Source: Gemmatimonadaceae bacterium
GTDB taxonomy: Bacteria > Gemmatimonadota > Gemmatimonadetes > Gemmatimonadales > Gemmatimonadaceae
Direction: 5' to 3'
Length of the DNA stretch: 64,000 bases
Assembly: GCA_036003045.1 (NCBI GenBank)
Contig: DASYSS010000085.1
Span: forward strand, 62,001-126,000
Shown: positions 1-7,668 of the stretch, piece by piece
Numbering within the stretch: the stretch's first letter is position 1
Layout: every line of letters begins with the position of its first letter
Position numbers and translations under genes: made by a program
The notes under the pieces: model-generated
Databases searched by the model: none
Seen by the model: only the letters and a program-made list of their open reading frames with translations
Told to the model about the DNA's origin: nothing

Positions 1-1
1 C

Positions 2-745
2 AACGAGGACAGTCCGACGGTGCCGATGCCCGCCGGCCTCGATCCGTATCAGCCGGACCAGCGCAACCAGGCGCAGCTGGCCGCCTCGGCGAACCCGGCG
101 AACTACGGCGCGTTCAAGGCCCGCGCCGAAGTGGAAGTGCAGAATCAATATCCGGGCATCAACACGATCATCCGGCCGTGTCTTATCGTCGGACCACTCG
201 ACCGCACCGATCGCTTCACGTATTGGCCGGCGCGCATCGACAAGGGCGGCGAAGTGCTCGCCCCCGACAAACCCGAGGACCCCTGTCAATTCATCGACTC
301 GCGCGACCTGGCCGAGTTCATGATACGGATGGCCGAGGCGCGCGAGTTCGGCACGTTCAACGCGATCGGACCGGAAAAACCGATGACGATCGCCGAAATG
401 CTCTACGGGGTGAAGGCGGTCACCACCGCCGGCGCGCAGTTCACGTGGGTGCCGTGGGAGTTTCTGCGCGCTCAAGGCGTGCGCCCGTGGCGGCACATGA
501 CCGTGTGGCAGCCGCCGTACGGAGCAACCGCCGGCTACCAGCGTCGGAATGCGTCGAAAGCAATCGCGAAGGGTTTGACCTTTCGGCCACTCGCCGTGAC
601 GGCGAAGGACACCCTGGACTGGCACAAGACACGTCCCGAGAAGGAGCAACTCGCGACGCTCAACGGGGAAATCAACGGACTGTCGATGACCAGAGAGGCC
701 GAAGTGCTCGCCGCGTGGAAGGCATCGCGCCAGGGAACCGAGTGA
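2..745 (+). CDS. NAD-dependent epimerase/dehydratase-like protein (5' truncated)
   Basis: This is the C-terminal part of a short-chain dehydrogenase/reductase-like sugar or isoprenoid epimerase; the reading frame is open to the window edge, so the true start and the Rossmann glycine motif lie outside. The first visible codons run in frame from base 2. The SDR catalytic pair is visible as YGAFK (Tyr codon at 104-106, Lys at 116-118), followed by the IIRPCLIVGP strand and the QFIDSRDLAEF segment typical of extended SDR epimerases after the active site. The tail past about 600 is charged and helical. The stop (743-745) overlaps the ATG of the next gene, so the two are probably co-transcribed. 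The substrate cannot be inferred. A GTG at 20 could be read as a start but would remove half of the fold. Confidence 0.75.
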   Translation, partial: NEDSPTVPMPAGLDPYQPDQRNQAQLAASANPANYGAFKARAEVEVQNQYPGINTIIRPCLIVGPLDRTDRFTYWPARIDKGGEVLAPDKPEDPCQFIDSRDLAEFMIRMAEAREFGTFNAIGPEKPMTIAEMLYGVKAVTTAGAQFTWVPWEFLRAQGVRPWRHMTVWQPPYGATAGYQRRNASKAIAKGLTFRPLAVTAKDTLDWHKTRPEKEQLATLNGEINGLSMTREAEVLAAWKASRQGTE

Positions 746-1134
746 TGGCGATTCCAGCATTCATCAGGAACCACAAGCTAGTCACGACGCTGGTTCTGGT
801 CATCGCCGTGCCCCTCGTGGCGCTCACAATCTACACCTTTGCCGCGCTTCACTACGTGTACGCGAGCGGAGAGCGCGCGGGCTTTCTACAGAAGATCTCG
901 AAGAAGGGATGGATCTGCAAAACGTGGGAAGGAGAAATCCAGCTGGCGGCCATCCCCGGGTCGATGCCGGAGAAATTTGAATTTACCGTTCGGTCGGATT
1001 CAATCGCCGAAGTGCTGAACAAGTTGAACGGCGAGCGTGTCGTCGTGACGTACGAGCAGCACAAGGGTCTGCCCACGTCCTGTTTCGGCGATACCGAATA
1101 CTTCGTGACTCAGGCGCGCGCGGTCGGCCAGTAG
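745..1134 (+). CDS. Small single-pass membrane protein, unknown function
   Basis: A 129-residue protein whose ATG shares a base with the stop of the upstream epimerase-like gene (TGATG). Residues about 10-32 form one hydrophobic transmembrane helix, and the rest (SKKGWICKTWEGE, then a beta-rich segment with two cysteines) should lie outside the cytoplasm. Proteins of this type are widespread and are sometimes labelled 6-phosphogluconate dehydrogenase in databases, but nothing here supports that enzyme: no Rossmann fold, far too short. I do not assign a function. The start is chosen because the upstream part of the same open frame overlaps the epimerase-like gene and has no protein-like character. 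Confidence 0.7.
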   Translation: MAIPAFIRNHKLVTTLVLVIAVPLVALTIYTFAALHYVYASGERAGFLQKISKKGWICKTWEGEIQLAAIPGSMPEKFEFTVRSDSIAEVLNKLNGERVVVTYEQHKGLPTSCFGDTEYFVTQARAVGQ

Positions 1135-1169
1135 CCCGACGCCGTCTCGCGGCCGCCCGCCGGTCGATC

Positions 1170-1187
1170 CGCGCCGTCAACGGCGCG
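1170..1187. terminator. Hairpin between convergent genes
   Basis: Arms CGCGCCG and CGGCGCG (7 bp) with a TCAA loop lie between the convergent stops at 1134 and 1177; the loop includes the stop codon of the minus-strand gene. A second small stem (CGATTT/AAATCG) follows at 1186-1200. There is no long T-run, so termination is plausible rather than certain. Confidence 0.4.
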
Positions 1188-1416
1188 ATTTCAGAAATCG
1201 TCCGACCCAGATGAGAACGAGGGCGCCGAGGAACGCCAGAAGAATTGATCCGATGAATCCACTCGAGTAGATCCCGATCAGACCAAAAAGGAAACGCCCG
1301 ACGATGCTTCCGGCGATGCCGAGGAGAAGATCCATGAGCAGGCCGTAGCCCGACCCGCGCGTGATCTGTCCGGCGAGGAACCCCGCGATGATGCCTACCA
1401 GGATGGCGACGATCAT
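1177..1416 (-). CDS. GlsB/YeaQ/YmgE family membrane protein
   Basis: A 79-residue, almost entirely hydrophobic protein with three predicted membrane helices and the glycine-rich pattern of the transglycosylase-associated (GlsB/YeaQ/YmgE) family: AGFLAGQITRGSGYGLLMD, then a GxxGS segment and a final GALVLIWVGR helix with a basic tail. Length matches the family (about 80-90). Members are linked to general stress response in other bacteria; the biochemical role is unknown. It converges with the small membrane protein gene and is followed by a hairpin. Confidence 0.85.
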   Translation of the reverse strand: MIVAILVGIIAGFLAGQITRGSGYGLLMDLLLGIAGSIVGRFLFGLIGIYSSGFIGSILLAFLGALVLIWVGRFLKSRR

Positions 1417-1448
1417 GGCGCTAATAGAACGGTTAGAGGTGGAGTCCG

Positions 1449-2525
1449 CTACTCGCCCTTCAACTTCGTGAGCTTCGCGTCGACGTCTTGCGGTACCAGC
1501 AGCGCGTCCGAGATGCCGGCGATTTCCTCGGCCTCCCGCCAGGCCGCTTCCAGCGCGGTCAGCTCGCCCTGCAGCGCGGCGCGCTCGGTCTCTTCGTGGA
1601 GGGCCATCTCCAGTGCGAGCCGCTGCACGGAGTCCAGCGCGAAGAGTCCGGTGTTCCAGTCGTGCTTGCGGCTGCTCTTCACGAACCGCGATTTCTTCAC
1701 GTGTCCCCGAGTCCAGTCGGGAAGATCCGTCAGGCCGGCGCGCGTCACGACGCGCGACATCGATCCGATGCGCTCGATGAAACGCTCGCTGCTACCGGCC
1801 GATTCGATCTTGGAGACCGCTTCGGCCACGGTCTTCTTCGATCCGCCGAATCGATTCGCCGCCGGAATGATGCGCGACGCGACGTGCATCGCCTGCTCGC
1901 CCTCGAACCGGGCCTGGCCGTTCTTGTAGCGGAGCGTCACCGCGATCGGCGACGACTCTCCCGGCTCGATCGACGTCTCGAGCAAATGCCGGCGCCGCAC
2001 GTCCATCAATTCGCCGTTCGGCCCCTTGATGCGCGCGACGATTTTTTCGGGGTTGCCGCGCACGATGCCCTTACCGGCGTTTCCGATCATCCACGCGAAA
2101 CTGCCGACTCCGACGCCGACGATGGCGCCGCCGGCGATCACCGCGCCGAGCGCGCCAAGCCCCGCACCGACGATCGCGAGCTGGCGGACGCGTCGCCGGC
2201 CGAACTGATCTCCATAGCGCCACGCGGCGAACTCCGGTCGCAGCGGCTCACCGATTCGAACGATGGTCGTTCCGTCTCGCAGCTTGGCGAGCCCGATGTT
2301 GTCGGTCGCGACGCGACGCCGCGTATCGCGATAGAGGCGCTCCGCTTCCTCGATCGCCTCCCAACGCTCTTCGAGCGGCGAGAGGTTCCATCGCTCGCAA
2401 TGGCGGCACACCACCCACAAACGGCCCTTCGCAGCATCGAACGCGAGGCGCCGGCCCACCGGAAACGTCTCGAACGTCTCGTTGCGGCCCAGGTCCTTCT
2501 GGCAGAAGAGACACGTCGCGTACAT
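1449..2525 (-). CDS. Zinc-ribbon membrane protein, unknown function
   Basis: A 358-residue protein I do not recognise by name. The N-terminus holds CLFCQ (about residues 5-9) and CRHC (about 41-44), a CxxC...CxxC pair that looks like a zinc ribbon. A glycine/alanine/valine-rich hydrophobic stretch at about 130-165 may form one or two membrane helices. The C-terminal third (from about 310) is rich in Glu, Ala and Leu and is probably a coiled coil. The ATG at 2525 is the first in the frame. It sits alone between the GlsB-like gene and the multicopper oxidase terminator. Confidence 0.7.
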   Translation of the reverse strand: MYATCLFCQKDLGRNETFETFPVGRRLAFDAAKGRLWVVCRHCERWNLSPLEERWEAIEEAERLYRDTRRRVATDNIGLAKLRDGTTIVRIGEPLRPEFAAWRYGDQFGRRRVRQLAIVGAGLGALGAVIAGGAIVGVGVGSFAWMIGNAGKGIVRGNPEKIVARIKGPNGELMDVRRRHLLETSIEPGESSPIAVTLRYKNGQARFEGEQAMHVASRIIPAANRFGGSKKTVAEAVSKIESAGSSERFIERIGSMSRVVTRAGLTDLPDWTRGHVKKSRFVKSSRKHDWNTGLFALDSVQRLALEMALHEETERAALQGELTALEAAWREAEEIAGISDALLVPQDVDAKLTKLKGE

Positions 2526-2563
2526 GGTCCGAGAAAACTATCGTGTGCACCGCATTCCGAGTT

Positions 2564-2603
2564 TCAAAAAGCGGGGAGGCGGCGAGCGTGTGCTCGCCGC
2601 CTC
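2564..2603 (-). terminator. Rho-independent terminator after the multicopper oxidase gene
   Basis: A perfect 12-bp stem (GAGGCGGCGAGC, loop GTGT, GCTCGCCGCCTC) spans 2576-2603. On the minus strand it is followed by CCCGC and five T residues (2565-2569), and it begins about 20 bases past the stop at 2622. Confidence 0.8.
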
Positions 2604-2621
2604 GCGTTTCGGCTGGATCCG

Positions 2622-4535
2622 TTACCGAACGTGCACCGGCACCGTGACGGTCGGTGGTGGGGGCGGGAATCCGGGCGGCGGCGGTGGCGAGCCCGGCGGC
2701 GGCGGCGGTGGACCGAACTTGAGCGTCATCTCGCCGGCCGCCTGCGGGGTGAACTCGAAGTCGTAGATCTGACCAGGATCCGAAATCAGCATGGCCGGAC
2801 GAAACGTGGCCTGTCGCTCCGGCAACGTCGCCCCGTCGCGAGCGATCGCGCGCCATTGTACCGGCTTGTCGTCGGTGTTCAGGCTCAACACCATCGGGCC
2901 GTCGTCGGTGATGTTGATGACGCGGAATCGATAGCGCTTCCCAACCGCGAGATTCATCGGCGCGGGCTGGGCTTTTCCGTTCATCAGATAGTTCGAGAAC
3001 GGTCCGACGACGACGTTCGTCGCGGGACCCGCGATGCCAAACACGAGTACGCGATCGGTCTCCGCGTCGAATTTCTGGCCCGAGTCGAGCACGATGATCG
3101 GCCCGTACAGGCCACCCGCGATCTGCGTCGCTTCGTCGAAGTGCGAGTGATACATGAATGTGCCCGCCCGCGGCGGTGTGAAGCGAATGGTTATTGAATC
3201 GCGCGGGCCGACCGACGGCAGGATATGGCCCTTGGATCCTGACCAATCGGGTACACCGTCCGGATAGCTCTCGAGCTCGATTCCATGCCAATGCACCGCC
3301 GCGCGTTCCTTCGCCTGGTTCACGATCGTCACCGCAACCGGCTGGTTTCGCTGCAACACGAGCGCCGGACCGGGGACGGGCATCGCCGATGGATCGGCGT
3401 CCTCCGGCGTCCCGCCCATTACGAACGAGAACCCGGGGTTTTTTCCATAGACGTTCGCCTTCTCGCGAATCGCCAGACGAATCGCACGCGCGTTCTTGGG
3501 CGGCGCTGCCTGCGGGCCGTGCGGCGCAACGGTGAGCCCGAGTACGAGACCGAACATCTGATGCGGTCGGTCGGACATGTGATGCGAGAGCATGGAGGCG
3601 TCCAACTCGCCCTTGTCAGCGTCGAGCGCGACGTCTTGCGAAAGATGCGAAGCGAAGTGGCAGTGGAAGATCCAGTTGCCCGGCCGCGACGGCAGCCACG
3701 CCATCGACATCGTCTGGAACGGATTGACGATGTCCGTCACGGCCATCTGTTGATCGCTCATGCGAAACAACGAGTCGACGACACCGTTGCCGTGCGACGT
3801 CACCCGGAAGTAGAAGCCATGTAGGTGCATCGGATGGTCGACTTCGGTGAGGTTGATGACGCGCCAATGCGCGGAATCGCCTTGCGTGAGCTCTATGCGC
3901 TCGGTGTGCGGCCACGAGAGCCCGTTGATGGCCATCGTTGCGCGGCCAAGTCCGGTCTTGCTCGTCGAGTCCAGCGTGAACCACCACGAGATGATGAAGA
4001 CGCGGTCCGTTGTCGGCGCGTTCGGCGGATCGACGACGATCGCGCCGTTGAGTTGGAAGTCGCCGTCTGGCCGAGTCCCGAATGGCCCTACGCCGCGGCG
4101 TCCCACGTAGTAGTAGGTTCCCGGCGCCGCCGCGGTGAATGAAACGCTGGTGCGCCCGTTCACTGGTACGATCACGCTGTCGGACATGCCGCGCGTCTTG
4201 CCGAACCCGGACACTATGAGCGGTTTGGCAAGCGTGTTGTGAATCGTCGCGCGCACTTCCGTACCCACCGGCACGCGGATAAGGGGACCGGGGTTCGAGA
4301 GCGGCTTGCCCTCCTCCGCCCAAGCGGCGACTGAAATCGCTCGCCCGTTGTCGCCTTCCGGGCGCCACACTCCTTCGCGCGCCTCGAGCTTTACCGTCAA
4401 CACCTTGCCGGCGAGCGCACCCGCGGCGTGGCGGTTCTCATTCGGCCGGATAGCCTCCGGCCCGCTCGATGTGGCTGACGTAACCGCCAGCGCCAACAAG
4501 GGCGTCAGATAGGACAGCGTCGTCGCTCTGAGCAT
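2622..4535 (-). CDS. Secreted multicopper oxidase with reversed copper-motif order
   Basis: A 637-residue exported oxidase that should couple oxidation of a phenol or metal to reduction of O2 at a type 1 plus trinuclear copper centre. Residues 1-23 look like a signal peptide. Copper ligands are present: HPMHLHG (234-240), HCHFASH (291-297, with type 1 Cys292), HWHG (415-418) and HSH (463-465). Unusually, the motifs normally found in the last cupredoxin domain come first and those normally in the first domain come second. The first cupredoxin-like domain (about 45-170) has none of the histidines. The C-terminus carries a proline/glycine-rich tract (about 606-628). Residue 302, in the axial type 1 position, is Val. 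It has its own terminator, and the region upstream to 4722 is free for a promoter. Confidence 0.9.
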   Translation of the reverse strand: MLRATTLSYLTPLLALAVTSATSSGPEAIRPNENRHAAGALAGKVLTVKLEAREGVWRPEGDNGRAISVAAWAEEGKPLSNPGPLIRVPVGTEVRATIHNTLAKPLIVSGFGKTRGMSDSVIVPVNGRTSVSFTAAAPGTYYYVGRRGVGPFGTRPDGDFQLNGAIVVDPPNAPTTDRVFIISWWFTLDSTSKTGLGRATMAINGLSWPHTERIELTQGDSAHWRVINLTEVDHPMHLHGFYFRVTSHGNGVVDSLFRMSDQQMAVTDIVNPFQTMSMAWLPSRPGNWIFHCHFASHLSQDVALDADKGELDASMLSHHMSDRPHQMFGLVLGLTVAPHGPQAAPPKNARAIRLAIREKANVYGKNPGFSFVMGGTPEDADPSAMPVPGPALVLQRNQPVAVTIVNQAKERAAVHWHGIELESYPDGVPDWSGSKGHILPSVGPRDSITIRFTPPRAGTFMYHSHFDEATQIAGGLYGPIIVLDSGQKFDAETDRVLVFGIAGPATNVVVGPFSNYLMNGKAQPAPMNLAVGKRYRFRVINITDDGPMVLSLNTDDKPVQWRAIARDGATLPERQATFRPAMLISDPGQIYDFEFTPQAAGEMTLKFGPPPPPPGSPPPPPGFPPPPPTVTVPVHVR

Positions 4536-4721
4536 GGTCGACCTCGCAACGGTGAACGGATGGGAACGACCGGCGGGGAATTGCCGAGAACGTTATGGCG
4601 GATCGGTCGAAGGTTCCAGCTTGAGTGCCGCCGTCGTGTGGGCACGGCCACGGCATGTCAGAACGAGCCCGCGAAACGAATCGTTCCACCCCCCCTCGCT
4701 GAGCGCACGGACCCTTCACCC

Positions 4722-4943
4722 GTGACCACGTACGTTCCGCCCCGCAGCCGACGTTCGAGTTTGGTGAATTCGGCCCGCGTCCGCACGATCGCGCAAGTCC
4801 TGATGCACGTCGCGAGCGAGTTCTGCTGCTACACGGCCCGCTCGATCGGCAGGCGAGGCATGGACGGCGACCTGCACGAGCAGCTCGGCCAACTGATCGC
4901 GTACGCGCGATCAGTTGGCGTGAAGCCGCCTTGGACCAAATAG
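4722..4943 (+). CDS. Possible small protein, 73 residues
   Basis: From a GTG at 4722 the frame encodes 73 residues, with a basic N-terminus (PPRSRRSS), a helical middle (VRTIAQVLMHVASEF), and a tail DGDLHEQLGQLIAYARSVGV. The tail resembles short helical proteins of unknown function that I associate with Gemmatimonadota, but this is recollection, not a search. It lies opposite to both neighbours and ends 3 bases short of the cyanophycinase-like stop. Its last codons encode the right arm of the 14-bp inverted repeat. It could be spurious. Confidence 0.35.
   Translation: MTTYVPPRSRRSSLVNSARVRTIAQVLMHVASEFCCYTARSIGRRGMDGDLHEQLGQLIAYARSVGVKPPWTK
4888..4919. repeat. Perfect 14-bp inverted repeat with TACG loop
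   Basis: Left arm GCCAACTGATCGCG and right arm CGCGATCAGTTGGC are exact reverse complements around TACG. It lies about 28 bases past the stop of the minus-strand cyanophycinase-like gene, so it may be its terminator stem, but no T-run follows on either strand. Confidence 0.7.
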
Positions 4944-4946
4944 CGT

Positions 4947-6485
4947 CTACTTGCCGATCAGCCGGTCCGTAAGCGCGTCGACGATGCGCTTTACGTCGGT
5001 CGTCTCGCTGTTGGTCAACACGACGATCGTCGCGTGCCGATCGGGCAAGCGGACGAACGCCGACCGCTTGCCGCCGGCAACCGCGTAAGCCGACAGCCGA
5101 GCCGCTCCAGCCCGGTTGTCGGTTTCCCATCCGGCGCTCAGGTCCACGCTGTGGGACGCGGCGCCATCGCCGGTGGTCGTGTCTCGGGCGAACGTTCGAG
5201 GAACCTCGTAGCCCAGAGCGACGCGATACAGCTCGTCGGCGTCAGACTGGACCTGCCCTTCGCGACTCATCGTCGTCTTGTGCAAGCCGACTGGCGTGGC
5301 GAACCGGCGGTTGAAACAGTTCTGGAGAGGCGTCGGGGGAGTCTGATTCGCGGCTCCGCCGCGGCCGCCGCGGCCGCGCCCACCCGAGTCGATGGGCAAC
5401 TGCGCGCACATGGCGGTGAACACGCGCGCGATCTCGCCGAGCTGGAACTGCGGCACCGTCGTCGTCGGCATGTACTTCGCCTGGTCGGGAATTCCATACG
5501 AACGGTCCACGAGCACCTTGCCGTCCTCGGCGACGAGCACCGTCGCTCCGCCGGCAGACGGCTCGGCGAACGGCTTGAACAACGAGTCGAGAAACGCGAC
5601 CGACACCTTCGACTCGCTCGCCGCGCGATGCATCACTTGCCGTGTGGACAGGTTGTACCGATCGCCCGGATACAGCGTGAGAAATGGCTTTCCCTTGTCG
5701 GTCGCGTCCTTGCCGCCGTATACGAAGGCCTTGTCGCGTCCGACGATCGTCGCCGTATCCCCGCGCACGACCCACGCCGTGCCTTCGTCCTCGGACATGC
5801 CAAGAAGGCTCGGGTATTTGGGCATGATCGAATCGGCGAGGTCGGGCAGCCGCTCCCGCGCCACGACGTGCTGGTCGATTCCGACGCCACGGAGAAAGGC
5901 GAAGCCTTTCTGGTAGCCCGGATAGTCCATGATGAAATTGTCATTCGACGGCGCGCCGCGAACGAGGAAATCGCCGAGGATCGACGCCCCGGCCGACGAT
6001 CCGCCGACGACGCCGCCGCGCGCGAGCACATCGTGGAAACCCGCCTCGGTCTTCGTCCCGGCATACGAATCGACCAAATGGAACTGGCGGCCGCCCTCGA
6101 ACCACACGCCGCCCGCCTTCTTGAGAATCGCCGCGAAGCTGTCCGAGTCGGCGAGTTTCTTGTCGTTTGTGTGCAGGACGTACACGTTCCGCGCGCCCGC
6201 TTGCCTCCAGCCTCGCGTGCCGGGTGCGTTCTGGTTGTAGACCGTGTCGCCCCCCGCCGTTGGGACGTCGATGATCAAGGCGTCGGGTCCGCCTGCGGCC
6301 TTGATGAACGCAGAGTAGATCTCCGGACCCATCGACCCGCCGCCGACCACGATGACCGTTCCGCGTTCGGGACCGACTTTGACCGCCGAGCCCTGCTGCG
6401 ACGGGGATCGGTCTTGGCCCGCGAGCGCGGCGGGCAGGACGACGAGCGAGAGCGAAACCAGGCGACGCATTTGTTTCCTCGGCAA
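4947..6485 (-). CDS. Cyanophycinase-like S51 peptidase fused to an inactive beta-lactamase-like domain
   Basis: A 512-residue exported protein; residues 1-23 form a signal peptide. Residues about 40-290 match the cyanophycinase/peptidase S51 (class I glutamine amidotransferase-like) fold: VIVVGGGSMG, then GGSSAGAS at 161-168 with nucleophile Ser164, and later SEDEGTAWVV. Family members hydrolyse multi-L-arginyl-poly-L-aspartate or other dipeptides. Residues about 313-512 look like a serine beta-lactamase/penicillin-binding fold (TVLVAEDGKVLVDRSYG, and VVLTNSE near the end), but the SxxK position reads GEIAR (Glu351 and Arg354 in place of Ser and Lys), so it should be inactive. A Gly/Arg then Pro-rich insert follows at about 368-385. 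The start ATG diverges from the DUF1611 gene across 88 bases. Confidence 0.8.
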   Translation of the reverse strand: MPRKQMRRLVSLSLVVLPAALAGQDRSPSQQGSAVKVGPERGTVIVVGGGSMGPEIYSAFIKAAGGPDALIIDVPTAGGDTVYNQNAPGTRGWRQAGARNVYVLHTNDKKLADSDSFAAILKKAGGVWFEGGRQFHLVDSYAGTKTEAGFHDVLARGGVVGGSSAGASILGDFLVRGAPSNDNFIMDYPGYQKGFAFLRGVGIDQHVVARERLPDLADSIMPKYPSLLGMSEDEGTAWVVRGDTATIVGRDKAFVYGGKDATDKGKPFLTLYPGDRYNLSTRQVMHRAASESKVSVAFLDSLFKPFAEPSAGGATVLVAEDGKVLVDRSYGIPDQAKYMPTTTVPQFQLGEIARVFTAMCAQLPIDSGGRGRGGRGGAANQTPPTPLQNCFNRRFATPVGLHKTTMSREGQVQSDADELYRVALGYEVPRTFARDTTTGDGAASHSVDLSAGWETDNRAGAARLSAYAVAGGKRSAFVRLPDRHATIVVLTNSETTDVKRIVDALTDRLIGK

Positions 6486-6573
6486 TCGAGTTCGGGGTGT
6501 GAAGATACTCGGCGCACCGCTTGCCGCGACTCCGACGGTTGGCCGGGCAGCCGACGACCGTTTGATTTATCGC

Positions 6574-7641
6574 ATGCCTCGTTACCTCGTCTACGCACAG
6601 GACCAGCTGGGCGCTCCATCGGCCAAAACAGCCCATGCGGTCATTCGATATTCGGCGCCGCATGTGGCTGCCGTCCTCGACCGTCGGAACGCCGGGCAAA
6701 AGGTTCAAGACGTCCTTGGATTCGGCGGAACCATCCCCGTGGTCGACTCGGTCGCGGACGGGGTCATCTGCGGCGCGGATGCGTTCCTCGTCGGCATCGC
6801 CGTCGCGGGGGACGGTCTACCGCACGACCTTCGGGCGATGCTCGCCCAAGCCATCGAGCATCGTCTCGATGTCTGGAACGGGCTGCACGGGTTCGTCGCC
6901 GAGGACCCGGACCTGGGGCCCCTCGCGGCGAAACTTGGCGTGCGAGTCCACGACGTTCGCAAACCGCCTGACGACCTGCCCGTCGGCGCCGGCCGTGTCC
7001 GCGAGTTGGACCAGACGATCGTGCTCGCGGTCGGAACCGACGCGAACATCGGCAAAATGACAGCGATGCTTCAGCTGCGCGACGCGCTGGCGTCGCGCGG
7101 CGTGCGGACGGCGTTCGCGCCGACCGGGCAGACCGGAATCTTCATCGAGGGCTGGGGCATCTGCGTCGACGCGGTCGTCGCCGACTTCATTGCCGGCGCC
7201 GCCGAAGCGGTCACGATTCGAGCCGCACGGGATGCCGACATCGTGATGGTCGAAGGCCAGGGCTCGATCCTGCATCCCGGCTATTCGGGCGTGTCGCTCG
7301 GGCTGCTGCACGGAAGCTTGCCGCACGCGCTGATCGCATGCCACCAGCCGAGTCGCGCGACCTTCCGCCACAACTCGTGGCTCCCGATCCCTCCCTTGTC
7401 GACCGTGATCGACCTGCACGAATCGATAGCCAATCCGCTGCGTCCGACGACGACGATCGGCGTTTCGTTGAACACGTCGGATTTGAGCGATCGCGACGCG
7501 CGCGCGGCTGTCGATCGGGCCAAAGAGGAGACCGGGCTGCCTGTCGTGGATCCGGTGCGGCAGGATCCGGCGCCGTTGGTCGAAGCCGTTCGCGAGTTCG
7601 ACCGCGAACGCCGCGCGAAACTCAGGCGTGCGTCGGCTTGA
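6574..7641 (+). CDS. DUF1611 P-loop protein (DgcN-like)
   Basis: A 355-residue cytoplasmic protein of the DUF1611 family. The N-terminal third is a Rossmann-like domain, and the second domain opens with a P-loop, GTDANIGKMT (154-163), followed by IVMVEGQGSILHP, characteristic of the family. Some members (DgcN) act in D-glutamate breakdown as N-acetyltransferases and are usually encoded next to a dipeptide-epimerase-like partner (DgcA); no such partner is here, so the substrate stays open. The ATG at 6574 is preferred over the upstream part of the frame, which overlaps the divergent gene and is not protein-like. It converges with the GumN gene over a 27-base gap. Confidence 0.8.
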   Translation: MPRYLVYAQDQLGAPSAKTAHAVIRYSAPHVAAVLDRRNAGQKVQDVLGFGGTIPVVDSVADGVICGADAFLVGIAVAGDGLPHDLRAMLAQAIEHRLDVWNGLHGFVAEDPDLGPLAAKLGVRVHDVRKPPDDLPVGAGRVRELDQTIVLAVGTDANIGKMTAMLQLRDALASRGVRTAFAPTGQTGIFIEGWGICVDAVVADFIAGAAEAVTIRAARDADIVMVEGQGSILHPGYSGVSLGLLHGSLPHALIACHQPSRATFRHNSWLPIPPLSTVIDLHESIANPLRPTTTIGVSLNTSDLSDRDARAAVDRAKEETGLPVVDPVRQDPAPLVEAVREFDRERRAKLRRASA

Positions 7642-7668
7642 TCACACGCTACCTCCGACCACGCGATC

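Larger units (their letters stand above)
4536..4946. other. Gap between multicopper oxidase and cyanophycinase-like genes
   Basis: Both neighbours run on the minus strand. The part next to 4535 must hold the oxidase promoter, though I see no clear -35/-10 pair. The other half holds a possible plus-strand small gene (4722-4943) and a perfect inverted repeat (4888-4919). Confidence 0.5.

Noticed and set aside
5034-6971. A 645-codon plus-strand open frame opposite the cyanophycinase-like gene
   Set aside because: It is the antisense shadow of a clear enzyme, rich in Arg, Ala and His with no motifs, and overlaps the start of the DUF1611 gene.
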